Assembly: GCF_023718305.1 (NCBI RefSeq)
Contig: NZ_QEYO01000020.1
Span: 23,431-87,430 of the forward strand
Length of the DNA stretch: 64,000 nt
Direction: 5' to 3'
From: Gramella sp. AN32
GTDB taxonomy: Bacteria > Bacteroidota > Bacteroidia > Flavobacteriales > Flavobacteriaceae
Below, piece after piece: positions 53,915 to 61,462 of this stretch. Below the pieces are notes generated by a model. That model worked only from the letters and a program-made list of their open reading frames with translations. It made no database searches and was not told the origin of the DNA. A program made the position numbers and the translations under genes. The first letter of the stretch is position 1. Every line of letters starts with the position of its first letter.

Positions 53915-54742
53915 ATGAAACATCAATTATCAGTATTCTTATTTCTAATTTGTATTTCTTCACAAATAGTTGCGCAAAAATTCCAGGGCATCGCCGTTTA
54001 CAAATCCAAGCGGACAGTCGCGCTTAAAATGGATAGCAGTAAGGTAGATAATGAACAAATTAGAAGCATTCAGGAGCAGTTAAACAAGCAATTTCAGAAA
54101 GATTATACCCTTAAATTCGATAGAAAAGAGTCCATTTATACCGAAAATGAAAAGTTGGAAGCCCCTTCAACCCATTCTAGCAGCGGGATACAGATTAAGA
54201 TAGTAGCAGGGAATGATCTGGTGTACAGAAATATAGCCGATAAAAATTATGTAACCCAAAGGGAATTGATGGGAAAACTTTTCCTGATCAAAGATTCCCT
54301 GAAAACCCTGGACTGGAAACTGGAAAGCGAAACCAAAAAGATAGGTAACTACACCGCTTATAAAGCGACACTTACCCGGGAAATTAAAATAAAAGAGTTT
54401 AATACTGAGAACGACGAAACGGTTGAAACTACAAAACAACTCACCACTACGGCCTGGTACACCCCGCAAATTCCCGTAAGTATTGGGCCGGCTGGGTATT
54501 GGGGCCTGCCGGGGTTGATTTTGGAAGTGCAGGAAGATAAACTCACCTTATTATGCACTGAAATTGTTATAAACCCTGCAGAAGAATTCAGTATAGAAAA
54601 ACCTGTAAAGGGAACAGTGGTCACCCAGGAAGAATTCAACCATATTCAGCAGGAAAAAAACGAGGAATGGATAGAACGCAACACTGGTGGAAAAACCAAG
54701 GGCGGTCATAAAATCATTTCCATAAAAACCAGCGGACAGTAG
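53915..54742 (+). CDS. GLPGLI-family secreted protein
   Basis: A 275-residue protein with a signal peptide (about 1-20, SSQIVAQ). The diagnostic GLPGLI motif is at residues 197-202 (YWGLPGLILEV), preceded by TTTAWYTPQIPVSIGP. This family is Bacteroidota-specific with no known biochemical role. Its gene is 62 bp upstream of the outer-membrane barrel gene, a common pairing. Confidence 0.92.
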   Translation: MKHQLSVFLFLICISSQIVAQKFQGIAVYKSKRTVALKMDSSKVDNEQIRSIQEQLNKQFQKDYTLKFDRKESIYTENEKLEAPSTHSSSGIQIKIVAGNDLVYRNIADKNYVTQRELMGKLFLIKDSLKTLDWKLESETKKIGNYTAYKATLTREIKIKEFNTENDETVETTKQLTTTAWYTPQIPVSIGPAGYWGLPGLILEVQEDKLTLLCTEIVINPAEEFSIEKPVKGTVVTQEEFNHIQQEKNEEWIERNTGGKTKGGHKIISIKTSGQ

Positions 54743-54803
54743 TATATTTTAAAGCTGGCAATAAACTTTTCTTTTAACCTCTTATTTGTTTATAAGTATT
54801 ATT

Positions 54804-57506
54804 ATGAAAAAACTCCTGTTATTTTCATCACTACTCCTATGTGCATTTTTAAATGCCCAAAATGTAAAAATCACCGGCACGGTAAAGGACAGTTTAGGAA
54901 ATGGCCTGGAAATGGTGAATATCATGGCAACCAAAAAAATGGATGGAAGTATGGAAGGCTATGCCATTTCCAATTATGAAGGTAAATTTTCCATATTGGT
55001 ACCGGAAGGGAACACCTATTTATTAACAGCTTCTTATCTGGGAATGAAGGCAACAGTAGTGGAGGTAGATCTTATGGAAAAAATAGCTGTGGAACCCCTT
55101 CAGATAGTTTTAAGGGAAGACAAACAATTGTTGGATGGCGTGGAACTGGTTTATGAGATGCCAGTGGTGGTGCGGGGCGATACCATTATTTACAATACCG
55201 ATTCATTTACAAACGGAAGCGAAAGAAAACTTGGTGATGTACTTAAGAAACTGCCCGGCATACAGGTTGACGATGATGGTGGGATTAAAGTGGAAGGTAA
55301 AACTGTTTCAAAAGTAATGGTTGATGGCAAAGATTTTTTTGATGGTGACTCTAAGCTGGCCACAAAAAATATCCCTGCCGATGCCTTGAGTAAAGTAGAA
55401 GTTCTCAAAAATTATAATGAAGTAGATCAAATGCGGGGATTGGGAAATGATGAAGAAAACGTTGCTCTTAATATTAAATTAAAAGAAGGAAAAGAGGACT
55501 TTTGGTTTGGAGAAGTTGAAGGCGGATTGGGTTATGGTGAGAAAACAAGGTATTTGGGCAGTACAAAGTTGTTCTATTATAGTCCCGATACCAGCGTGAA
55601 CCTCATTGGAAAAAGCAACAATACCGGAGAGGTTCCCTTTACTTTTAGCGATTATTTTAGATTTTCGGGAGGATTTAAAAATTTTAACCAGGGTGGGGGG
55701 ACTTCCTTTAATATAAATGACAGCGGGCTTGGTTTTCTTATTACCCAAAACGACCGTGCCCACGAGTTGCAAAGCCACTTTGGGGCAGCAAATGCCACGC
55801 ACCAGCTTTCTAAAAAATGGAGTTTTAGTGCCTTCTCAATTTATAGCGATAATCAAACCCGGTTTATACAACAGTCCGTTAAAAATTATATCCAAACCGG
55901 GGCAACAGAATTTACTTCGAACAATAGTGCGCAACAAAACCGGTTGGGATTATTGAAATTGAGTTCGGTTTACAAACCCAATCATCGCTTTCAGTTGGAT
56001 TATGATGTATTTCTGAAAAATATAAACCAGGGTGAAAATGGTGAAACAATTTCTGAATTTTTTGATGAAAATGGAAGCGTGCAAAACCAGATTGAAGAGC
56101 AAAAACAGAACAGCGCAATTTCCATTAATCAGAATATCAATGCCTATTATACCTTAAATGCCAATAATATTTTTGCAGGTTATTTTCAGCATTTATATCA
56201 GGATGAGGATCCGTTTTATAATGCAATTTTAAGATTACAGCCCTTTGTTTCTGTTTTACCACTAAATGAAGATCAGGATAGTTTTAATATCAATCAAAAC
56301 AGGAGGATTTCAACCAATAAATTCGACGCTAAAATTGATTTCTATCATATCATCAACGACCTGAGCAATATCAACCTAAACCTTGGAAGTATATATAGCC
56401 GGCAGCAATTTAATTCTTCCATTTTTGAAATTGCGGAGGATGGGGAAGTAAATTATTTTGAAGACAAAGATTTGGAAAATGATGTGAATTATCGATTTAG
56501 GGATGTTTTTTTTGGTACAAAGTATAAAGTGAAAACAGGCATTTTTACATTCACCCCGGGTTTGACCTTACATAATTTCAATATTTACTTAGAAGATCAA
56601 AAAGGGCAAAGGGAAAATAATATGACTATGCTGTTGCCGAATTTTCATACTAACCTTCAACTTAGAAATAGTGAAAGTTTGACCTTTACTTATAATATGA
56701 TAGCCGATTTTACCGATATCAATAATGTTGCGGAAGGTTATATCTTCAGTAACTATAATAGATTATTTAGGGGAAACAGGGAAATTGAAAATGGCATCTT
56801 CCATAATCTTAATCTAAATTATTCAAATTTCAGTATGTTTAATTTTACCAGTATTTATGGTAATCTAAGCTACAGTAAAAGAATAAATGCCATCAGGAAT
56901 AACACATTTATCGAAAATATTAATACTATATCTTCAGTAATAAATAGTGATTTTGTAGATGAAACTTTGTCCGCAAATGGAAGTTTTCAGAAAAAATTCA
57001 GAAAGTATTCGGCCAATTTAAAAAGCAACATTTCATTAAGCACATTAAATCTTGTAGTAAATGGTCAAAACAGAGAATCTGAAAATTTCACCCAAAATTA
57101 CGAGGGAAGTTTAGAGACCAATTTTAAATCTTCACCAAATTTTGAGATTGGTTATAATTTTTCAAATAATACCTATAAAAATGGAGATTTGGAAAGTACA
57201 TTTTTAACTCACCGGCCATTTGCCAACATAGAATATGATTTCTTAAACGCTTTTACGGTCACAGCAGATTACAGCTATTTCAATTATAGGGATCGGGAGG
57301 GAAGTATAGCGAACGAATATTCCTTTTTAAATGCCAAATTATATTATCAAAAGCCTGAAAGTGTTTATGAGTTTAGTTTGAATGCTTCCAACCTACTCAA
57401 TGTACAGAGCATTAATCGTGATAGTTTTAATGAAAATTATAACATCACCTCGCAATTTTTTGTCCAACCGCGTATTATAATGTTCTCAGTTAAATATAAT
57501 TTATAA
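54804..57506 (+). CDS. TonB-dependent-receptor-like outer-membrane beta-barrel
   Basis: Outer-membrane protein of 900 residues. Start chosen at 54804, where the signal peptide begins (KKLLLFSSLLLCAFLNAQ). A CarboxypepD_reg-like domain (about 20-105) is followed by a plug-like domain (about 120-230: ERKLGDVLKKLPGIQVDDDGGIKVEGKTV and NIPADALSKVEVLKNYNE). A long barrel with alternating aromatic strands follows, ending in MFSVKYNL. It lacks a clear TonB box. Ligand unknown; the GLPGLI protein next to it may be a partner. Confidence 0.88.
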   Translation: MKKLLLFSSLLLCAFLNAQNVKITGTVKDSLGNGLEMVNIMATKKMDGSMEGYAISNYEGKFSILVPEGNTYLLTASYLGMKATVVEVDLMEKIAVEPLQIVLREDKQLLDGVELVYEMPVVVRGDTIIYNTDSFTNGSERKLGDVLKKLPGIQVDDDGGIKVEGKTVSKVMVDGKDFFDGDSKLATKNIPADALSKVEVLKNYNEVDQMRGLGNDEENVALNIKLKEGKEDFWFGEVEGGLGYGEKTRYLGSTKLFYYSPDTSVNLIGKSNNTGEVPFTFSDYFRFSGGFKNFNQGGGTSFNINDSGLGFLITQNDRAHELQSHFGAANATHQLSKKWSFSAFSIYSDNQTRFIQQSVKNYIQTGATEFTSNNSAQQNRLGLLKLSSVYKPNHRFQLDYDVFLKNINQGENGETISEFFDENGSVQNQIEEQKQNSAISINQNINAYYTLNANNIFAGYFQHLYQDEDPFYNAILRLQPFVSVLPLNEDQDSFNINQNRRISTNKFDAKIDFYHIINDLSNINLNLGSIYSRQQFNSSIFEIAEDGEVNYFEDKDLENDVNYRFRDVFFGTKYKVKTGIFTFTPGLTLHNFNIYLEDQKGQRENNMTMLLPNFHTNLQLRNSESLTFTYNMIADFTDINNVAEGYIFSNYNRLFRGNREIENGIFHNLNLNYSNFSMFNFTSIYGNLSYSKRINAIRNNTFIENINTISSVINSDFVDETLSANGSFQKKFRKYSANLKSNISLSTLNLVVNGQNRESENFTQNYEGSLETNFKSSPNFEIGYNFSNNTYKNGDLESTFLTHRPFANIEYDFLNAFTVTADYSYFNYRDREGSIANEYSFLNAKLYYQKPESVYEFSLNASNLLNVQSINRDSFNENYNITSQFFVQPRIIMFSVKYNL

Positions 57507-57522
57507 TGAGGGTAGCAATGTA

Positions 57523-57665
57523 CCCATGGAACAATTTGAAAATTCACCGATTTGAAAATTTGAAATGAAGTGATGTTGAAAAATATCAATGGAACAATAT
57601 ATCAATGGAACAATGTTGAAAATGTACTAATGTGATAATTTGAAAGTTTACCAATTTAAAAATGT
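57523..57665. repeat. Low-complexity AT-rich repeat region after the barrel gene
   Basis: Words such as ATTTGAAAAT and ATCAATGGAACAAT (two copies, 16-bp period) recur here, with no coding potential. Confidence 0.6.
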
Positions 57666-57708
57666 TTGAATATTTGTTCTTTATTTATTTTTTTAATTGA
57701 TTTTTTTT

Positions 57709-57778
57709 CTAGCCTCTAGCCTCTAGCCTCTAGCCTCTAGCCTCTAGCCTCTAGCCTCTAGCCTCTAGCCTCTAGCCT
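57709..57778. repeat. Heptanucleotide array (CTAGCCT) x10
   Basis: Ten exact tandem copies of CTAGCCT. It ends 10 bp before the stop codon of metK (minus strand), so it lies in the metK 3' region. Related copies occur at 41323-41342. Confidence 0.95.
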
Positions 57779-57788
57779 CCAGCTCCTT

Positions 57789-59045
57789 CTAAAGCCCAAA
57801 CTCCTCTTTCACCTTCTCCACATAATCCAGTTTTTCCCAGGTGAATAATTCTACTTCCTTGGTTACTTTCCCACTGTACGGACTTTCAAAAATTTTCGTT
57901 AGAAAACGAGGTTCTTTTCCCATGTGCCCATAAGCCGAAGTTTCACGGTAAATCGGGTTTCGTAATTTTAAACGTTTTTCAATGGCGGAAGGTCGCATAT
58001 CAAATATTTCAGCAACTTTTTTCGCAATCTCGCCATTAGAAAGATTAACATTCGATTTTCCATAAGTATCCACAAAAATAGAAGTAGGCTCTACCACGCC
58101 AATGGCGTAAGAAACCTGTACAAGTATTTCAGGAGCAACTCCTGCGGCCACCAGGTTTTTAGCGATGTGCCTTGCAGCATAAGCCGCAGAACGATCAACC
58201 TTTGAAGGGTCTTTTCCTGAAAAAGCACCACCTCCGTGAGCCCCTTTCCCTCCGTAAGTATCAACGATGATCTTTCTTCCGGTAAGCCCCGCATCACCGT
58301 GCGGTCCACCAATTACGAATTTTCCGGTAGGGTTGATATGATAGACAATATTATCATCAAATAAATTCTGAACATCTTCAGAAAGCTGCTTTTTAACTCT
58401 GGGGATCAGGGTTTCTACGATATCCTTTTTGATCTTTTTCAGCATGGCATCGTCATCCTGGTCAAAATCGTCGTGCTGGGTGGAAACAACAACAGCCACA
58501 ATACGCTGTGGCACATTATCATCACTGTATTCTATGGTAACCTGGCTCTTGGAATCTGGTCTTAGATAGGTAATATCTTTTTCTTCGCGTCTAAGTTTGG
58601 CGAGTTCAATAAGAATTTTGTGTGAAATATCAAGTGCCAGCGGCATGTAATTTTCGGTTTCGTTGGTCGCGTAGCCAAACATCATTCCCTGGTCTCCGGC
58701 ACCCTGCTGTTCCTTTTCCCCACGATCTACTCCCTGATAAATATCCTGGGATTGCTCATGGATCAATGAAATCACACCACAGGAATCCCCACTAAATTTA
58801 TAGGCTCCTTTCGTATAACCAATATCATTGATCACCTCACGTGCAATATTTTGAACATCCAGATAGGTATTGCTACGAACTTCCCCGGCAAGTACAACCT
58901 GACCGGTAGTTACCAGGGTTTCACAGGCAACTTTAGAATCCTCGTCAAAGGCGAGGAAATTGTCCAATAAAGTATCACTAATTTGATCTGCAATTTTATC
59001 CGGATGCCCTTCAGAAACACTTTCTGAAGTAAATAAATAAGCCAT
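57789..59045 (-). CDS. metK: S-adenosylmethionine synthetase
   Basis: Makes SAM from methionine and ATP (418 residues, normal range). Motifs: LFTSESVSEGHPDKIADQISD, GDQGMMFGYA, GGPHGDAGLTGRKIIVDTYG and GGGAFSGKDPSKVDRSAAYAARHIAKNL. It has a promoter and a SAM-II-like riboswitch upstream on the minus strand, and is divergent from the methionine synthesis genes. Confidence 0.97.
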   Translation of the reverse strand: MAYLFTSESVSEGHPDKIADQISDTLLDNFLAFDEDSKVACETLVTTGQVVLAGEVRSNTYLDVQNIAREVINDIGYTKGAYKFSGDSCGVISLIHEQSQDIYQGVDRGEKEQQGAGDQGMMFGYATNETENYMPLALDISHKILIELAKLRREEKDITYLRPDSKSQVTIEYSDDNVPQRIVAVVVSTQHDDFDQDDDAMLKKIKKDIVETLIPRVKKQLSEDVQNLFDDNIVYHINPTGKFVIGGPHGDAGLTGRKIIVDTYGGKGAHGGGAFSGKDPSKVDRSAAYAARHIAKNLVAAGVAPEILVQVSYAIGVVEPTSIFVDTYGKSNVNLSNGEIAKKVAEIFDMRPSAIEKRLKLRNPIYRETSAYGHMGKEPRFLTKIFESPYSGKVTKEVELFTWEKLDYVEKVKEEFGL

Positions 59046-59109
59046 TCAGTTTATTTTTTAGTTTATAAGAACGGAAAATTTTGACGTGAAAGGCTAATAG
59101 AAGTGCATT

Positions 59110-59186
59110 ACTACTGCTTTAGCATTTTAATATATACCGAAAATTCCAGTATATGTAAGGGTTGCAATCAGTCAAATCTGTCCCTG
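59110..59186 (-). promoter_or_regulatory. SAM-II-type riboswitch in the metK leader
   Basis: Read on the minus strand, the RNA has AGGG (P1 5'), ACAGAUUUGACUGAUUGCA and then CCCU (P1 3'). After an inserted hairpin (AUAUAC / GUAUAU) comes UAUUAAAAUGCUAAAGCAGU. The core matches what I recall of SAM-II: GAUUU, UUGCA, UUAAA and GCUAAAG. A pseudoknot is possible: ACUG with CAGU, and GCA with UGC. The extra hairpin lies in the connecting loop, as I recall for Bacteroidota variants. Confidence 0.8.
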
Positions 59187-59199
59187 TTTTCTTCGGGTA

Positions 59200-59228
59200 C
59201 AAATGTATAAAAATTCAAAGGATGACAA
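59200..59228 (-). promoter_or_regulatory. Promoter of metK
   Basis: On the minus strand, TTG (59226-59228), an 18-bp spacer and TACATTTG (59200-59207) give a good Bacteroidota promoter. Transcription would begin a few bases before the riboswitch aptamer. Confidence 0.75.
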
Positions 59229-59499
59229 ATTCCTTTAACGTCATTTTATCCTAATTTTTATTTGGGCGTCTCGCTTTGTCTTTTTTCCGCTTATACCTCC
59301 TCTTTGGGGAGGTTGGAATTTCTATTTCGAAATTCCGGGTGGGAGAACTCAAACAAACCTCTGCAACCTGCCTGCCGGCGAGGCAAATCCCTAACGCAAA
59401 AAATCCTATTTAAGATAAATCACAAATTGACCACTTAAATTTCATAATCATCAAAAAATGAACTAAAAAACTAAATTTCAATAATTCTTTGGTGATTAC
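59229..59499. other. Intergenic region between the divergent metK and met-group promoters
   Basis: No gene is seen. The stretch contains the second two-hairpin repeat (59295-59343) and a CCTGCCTGCCGGCGAGGC-like GC-rich remnant (59367-59386). The remainder is AT-rich. Confidence 0.6.
59295..59343. repeat. Two-hairpin intergenic repeat, copy 2
   Basis: Hairpin 1 is ACCTCC-TCTTTGG-GGAGGT. Hairpin 2 is GGAATTTC-tattTC-GAAATTCC, followed by GGGTGGG. The order and spacing match copy 1 at 15487-15537. Two pairs of hairpin 2 differ from copy 1 on both arms together. Confidence 0.7.
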
Positions 59500-59531
59500 T
59501 TGGAAATTAAAAAAGTCTACCGTTATATTTG
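59500..59531 (+). promoter_or_regulatory. Promoter of the methionine leader transcript
   Basis: TTG (59500-59502), a 21-bp spacer and TATATTTG (59524-59531) match the Bacteroidota consensus. The first leader ORF starts 20 bp later. Confidence 0.75.
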
Positions 59532-59550
59532 TAAAAGAATTAAAGAAATA

Positions 59551-59619
59551 ATGATCAGAACAATGTGCAATATGATGTGTATGATGTGGAAAGCTTCCGC
59601 AGCGTATTCTATTGCATAA
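59551..59619 (+). CDS. Met/Cys-rich leader peptide 1 (attenuator of the met genes)
   Basis: A 22-codon frame too short for normal gene calling. It starts ATG-ATC-AGA-ACA-ATG-TGC and has six Met codons (1, 5, 8, 9, 11, 12) and two Cys codons (6, 10) within the first 12, then Trp-Lys-Ala-Ser-Ala-Ala-Tyr-Ser-Ile-Ala-stop. This is far above the normal Met/Cys frequency. It lies 20 bp after a good promoter and 27 bp before a strong terminator hairpin. I read it as a ribosome-stalling leader peptide that senses Met (and perhaps Cys) tRNA charging. Confidence 0.8.
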   Translation: MIRTMCNMMCMMWKASAAYSIA

Positions 59620-59652
59620 TTCTGAAAAGATATATTTTGCAAAAGCCGCTGC
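59599..59652 (+). promoter_or_regulatory. Candidate antiterminator of leader 1
   Basis: GCAGCG (59599-59604, within leader codons 17-18) can pair with CGCTGC (59647-59652), the 5' arm of the terminator. TTGCA (59612-59616) pairs with TGCAA (59638-59642) inside the same hairpin. This excludes the terminator stem, as in classical attenuators. Confidence 0.6.
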
Positions 59653-59672
59653 CAACCGCAGCGGTTTTTTTT
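59646..59672 (+). terminator. Attenuator terminator 1
   Basis: CCGCTGC / GCAGCGG (59646-59652 and 59658-59664), a 7-bp GC-rich stem with a 5-nt loop and eight T residues. It follows leader 1 and precedes the met genes. Confidence 0.85.
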
Positions 59673-59689
59673 GTTTTAAATTTTGAAAT

Positions 59690-59815
59690 GAATTAAAACT
59701 GAACCAGTTTCAGCTTCTAAAGAAATCCTGAAATGGAAGATTAAACGAAGTTAAACAAGTTCAGGATGACGAATAAAAGAGTAAAGTTAAGGATAACACT
59801 AAGCGCAGTCGAAGT
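59690..59815. repeat. Degenerate dispersed-repeat fragments between the two leaders
   Basis: Fragments CTGAACCAGTTTCAG, ATCCTGAAATGG and AACAAGTTCAGGATGAC (to 59770) belong to the GTCATTCTGAA palindrome family seen at 36444. AAGCGCAGTCGAAGT (59803-59817) resembles the element at 61362. No gene. Confidence 0.5.
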
Positions 59816-59831
59816 TTTTTAAAAAGAAAAA

Positions 59832-59924
59832 ATGAAATTAAGAAATACAAATAAAATAATGTGTAACCTGGGAGCGATATATATGTGTCGCATGAAAAGC
59901 TATTGCCAAAACTTGAGAATGTAG
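59832..59924 (+). CDS. Met/Cys-containing leader peptide 2
   Basis: A 30-codon frame with Met at codons 1, 10, 18, 21 and 30 and Cys at 11, 19 and 25. Two ATG-TGT (Met-Cys) pairs occur, the first followed by AAC as in leader 1 (Met-Cys-Asn). It is followed by a second terminator-like hairpin. An internal start at codon 10 (59859) is also possible. No promoter box is obvious just upstream, so it may share the leader 1 transcript. It is weaker than leader 1 but shows the same design. Confidence 0.6.
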   Translation: MKLRNTNKIMCNLGAIYMCRMKSYCQNLRM

Positions 59925-59945
59925 ATTAGTAAAAAGTTTAATTCA

Positions 59946-59986
59946 AAAGTCTCCCTGGTAATAGGAAAAACGGGGGGACTTTCTTT
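59946..59986 (+). terminator. Attenuator terminator 2
   Basis: AAAGTCTCCCT (59946-59956) pairs with GGGGGGACTTT (59972-59982), 11 bp including two G-T pairs, then CTTT. The T tract is weaker than in terminator 1. Its 5' arm CTCCCTGG can instead pair with CCTGGGAG inside leader 2 (59867-59874; 7 of 8 bases). Confidence 0.6.
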
Positions 59987-60008
59987 AAATCAAACTAAAA
60001 CTATAAAA

Positions 60009-60051
60009 AAATTAACCGCAAGGGTTTCAAAACCTGGAAGGTTTAACAAAA
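60009..60051. repeat. AACC/GGTT short palindromic repeat
   Basis: AACC-GCAAG-GGTT followed by AACC-TGGAA-GGTT, two short hairpins in the untranslated region just before metY. Similar AACC/GGTT elements are common between genes in Bacteroidota (from memory). Confidence 0.45.
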
Positions 60052-60061
60052 ACATATTATC

Positions 60062-61354
60062 ATGAGTACTCAAAAATTTTCAACCCAGGCACTTCACGCA
60101 GGACACGACACAAAACTAAATGGGGGAACCCGCGCAGTACCAATTTATCAAACAAGTTCGTATGTATTTGACGATAGCGATCATGCAGCAGACCTTTTTT
60201 CTCTGGCAAAGCCCGGTTTTATTTATACCCGTTTAAACAATCCTACCAACGATATTCTGGAGCAAAGGCTTGCCGCCATTGAAGGCGGGATTGCTGCTGT
60301 GGTAACTGCTTCTGGAACTGCCGCGATCAACACCGCCCTGCTCACCCTGTTAAAAGCAGGAGATCATATTGTAGCTTCCAGCAGTCTTTATGGTGGCACT
60401 TTTAATTTATTAAAAAACACATTGCCAAGATTTGGAATCACCACTACTTTTGTAGATCCTCAAAATCCTGAAAATTTTAAAAATGCCGCAAAGGAAAACA
60501 CGCGTGTTTTCTTTGTAGAATCCTTAGGAAATCCAAAATTGGATGTTTTAGACTTAAAAGCAATTTCTAAAGTAGCAAAGGCTTTTAAAATCCCGTTTAT
60601 TGTGGATAATACTGTGGCAACTCCATATTTATTAAATCCTATTGAGCATGGTGCAGATATCGTGATCCATTCACTTACCAAATATATTAATGGTAATGGG
60701 ACAACGCTGGGCGGCGCGATTATAGATGCAGGGAAATTTGATTGGTCCAGCGGGAAATTCCCTGAATTTACGGAACCTTCACCGGGATATCATGGCCTTA
60801 TTTATCATGAAGCACTGCAGGAGGCAGCCTTTATTGCAAAAGTAAGAATTGAAGGATTGCGTGATCACGGTGCAGCATTAAGTCCGTTTAATGCTTTCCA
60901 GATTATTCAGGGATTGGAAACGCTGAAAATTAGAATAAAAGAACATAGTAAAAATGCATTGGAACTGGCAAAATGGTTACAAGAACAACCTCTGGTTAAA
61001 TGGGTTAACTATCCGGGTCTGGAAGACAATAAATATTATAAGCTGGCCCAACAATATTTGCCAGAAGGCCAAAGCGGACTCGTGACCTTTGGGGTGGAAG
61101 GTGGTTTTGAAGCCGCAAAAACTGTGGCCGACGAAGCGAAGATATTCTCTTTACTGGCCAATATTGGAGATACTAAATCGTTGATCATTCATCCGGCAAG
61201 TACCACCCATCAGCAGCTTAATGAGGAAGATCAGGCATCAACTGGGGTTACTCAGGACTTAATACGTCTTTCTGTTGGACTGGAAGATATTCAAGATTTA
61301 AAAGATGATCTAAAAGAAGCCTTTTCAAAAATTAAAAAGAAAGAATTGGTTTAA
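60062..61354 (+). CDS. metY: O-acetylhomoserine sulfhydrylase
   Basis: PLP enzyme of 430 residues, the length typical of MetY rather than MetB/MetZ (about 380-400). It makes homocysteine from O-acetylhomoserine and sulfide. Motifs: STQALHAGHDTKLNGGTRAVPIYQTSSYVF, YTRLNNPTNDILEQRLA, the PLP Lys in VIHSLTKYINGNGTTLGG, and HPASTTHQQL. It is the first structural gene after the leader region. Confidence 0.93.
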   Translation: MSTQKFSTQALHAGHDTKLNGGTRAVPIYQTSSYVFDDSDHAADLFSLAKPGFIYTRLNNPTNDILEQRLAAIEGGIAAVVTASGTAAINTALLTLLKAGDHIVASSSLYGGTFNLLKNTLPRFGITTTFVDPQNPENFKNAAKENTRVFFVESLGNPKLDVLDLKAISKVAKAFKIPFIVDNTVATPYLLNPIEHGADIVIHSLTKYINGNGTTLGGAIIDAGKFDWSSGKFPEFTEPSPGYHGLIYHEALQEAAFIAKVRIEGLRDHGAALSPFNAFQIIQGLETLKIRIKEHSKNALELAKWLQEQPLVKWVNYPGLEDNKYYKLAQQYLPEGQSGLVTFGVEGGFEAAKTVADEAKIFSLLANIGDTKSLIIHPASTTHQQLNEEDQASTGVTQDLIRLSVGLEDIQDLKDDLKEAFSKIKKKELV

Positions 61355-61361
61355 TAAGCAT

Positions 61362-61430
61362 GTCACACCCAGCTTGTCGAGGCGCCTCCTTAATATAGAA
61401 GTAAAATGGCTTCGACAAGCTCAGCCAGAC
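61362..61430. repeat. Dispersed imperfect palindrome (CTTGTCGA family)
   Basis: AGCTTGTCGAGGC (61371-61383) pairs with GCTTCGACAAGCT (61409-61421), with outer GTC/GAC ends. It lies in the gap between metY and metX. Confidence 0.7.
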
Positions 61431-61462
61431 AAACCAGAACGTAAATAGAGTTTAGAATTAAT

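Noticed and set aside
59410..59655. 81-codon minus-strand frame across leader 1
   Set aside because: It is antisense to the promoter, the Met/Cys leader and the terminator, and encodes no known family.
59925..60061. A SAM riboswitch directly before metY
   Set aside because: I could not find SAM-I or SAM-II core sequences there; only the hairpin at 59946 and AACC/GGTT repeats are visible.
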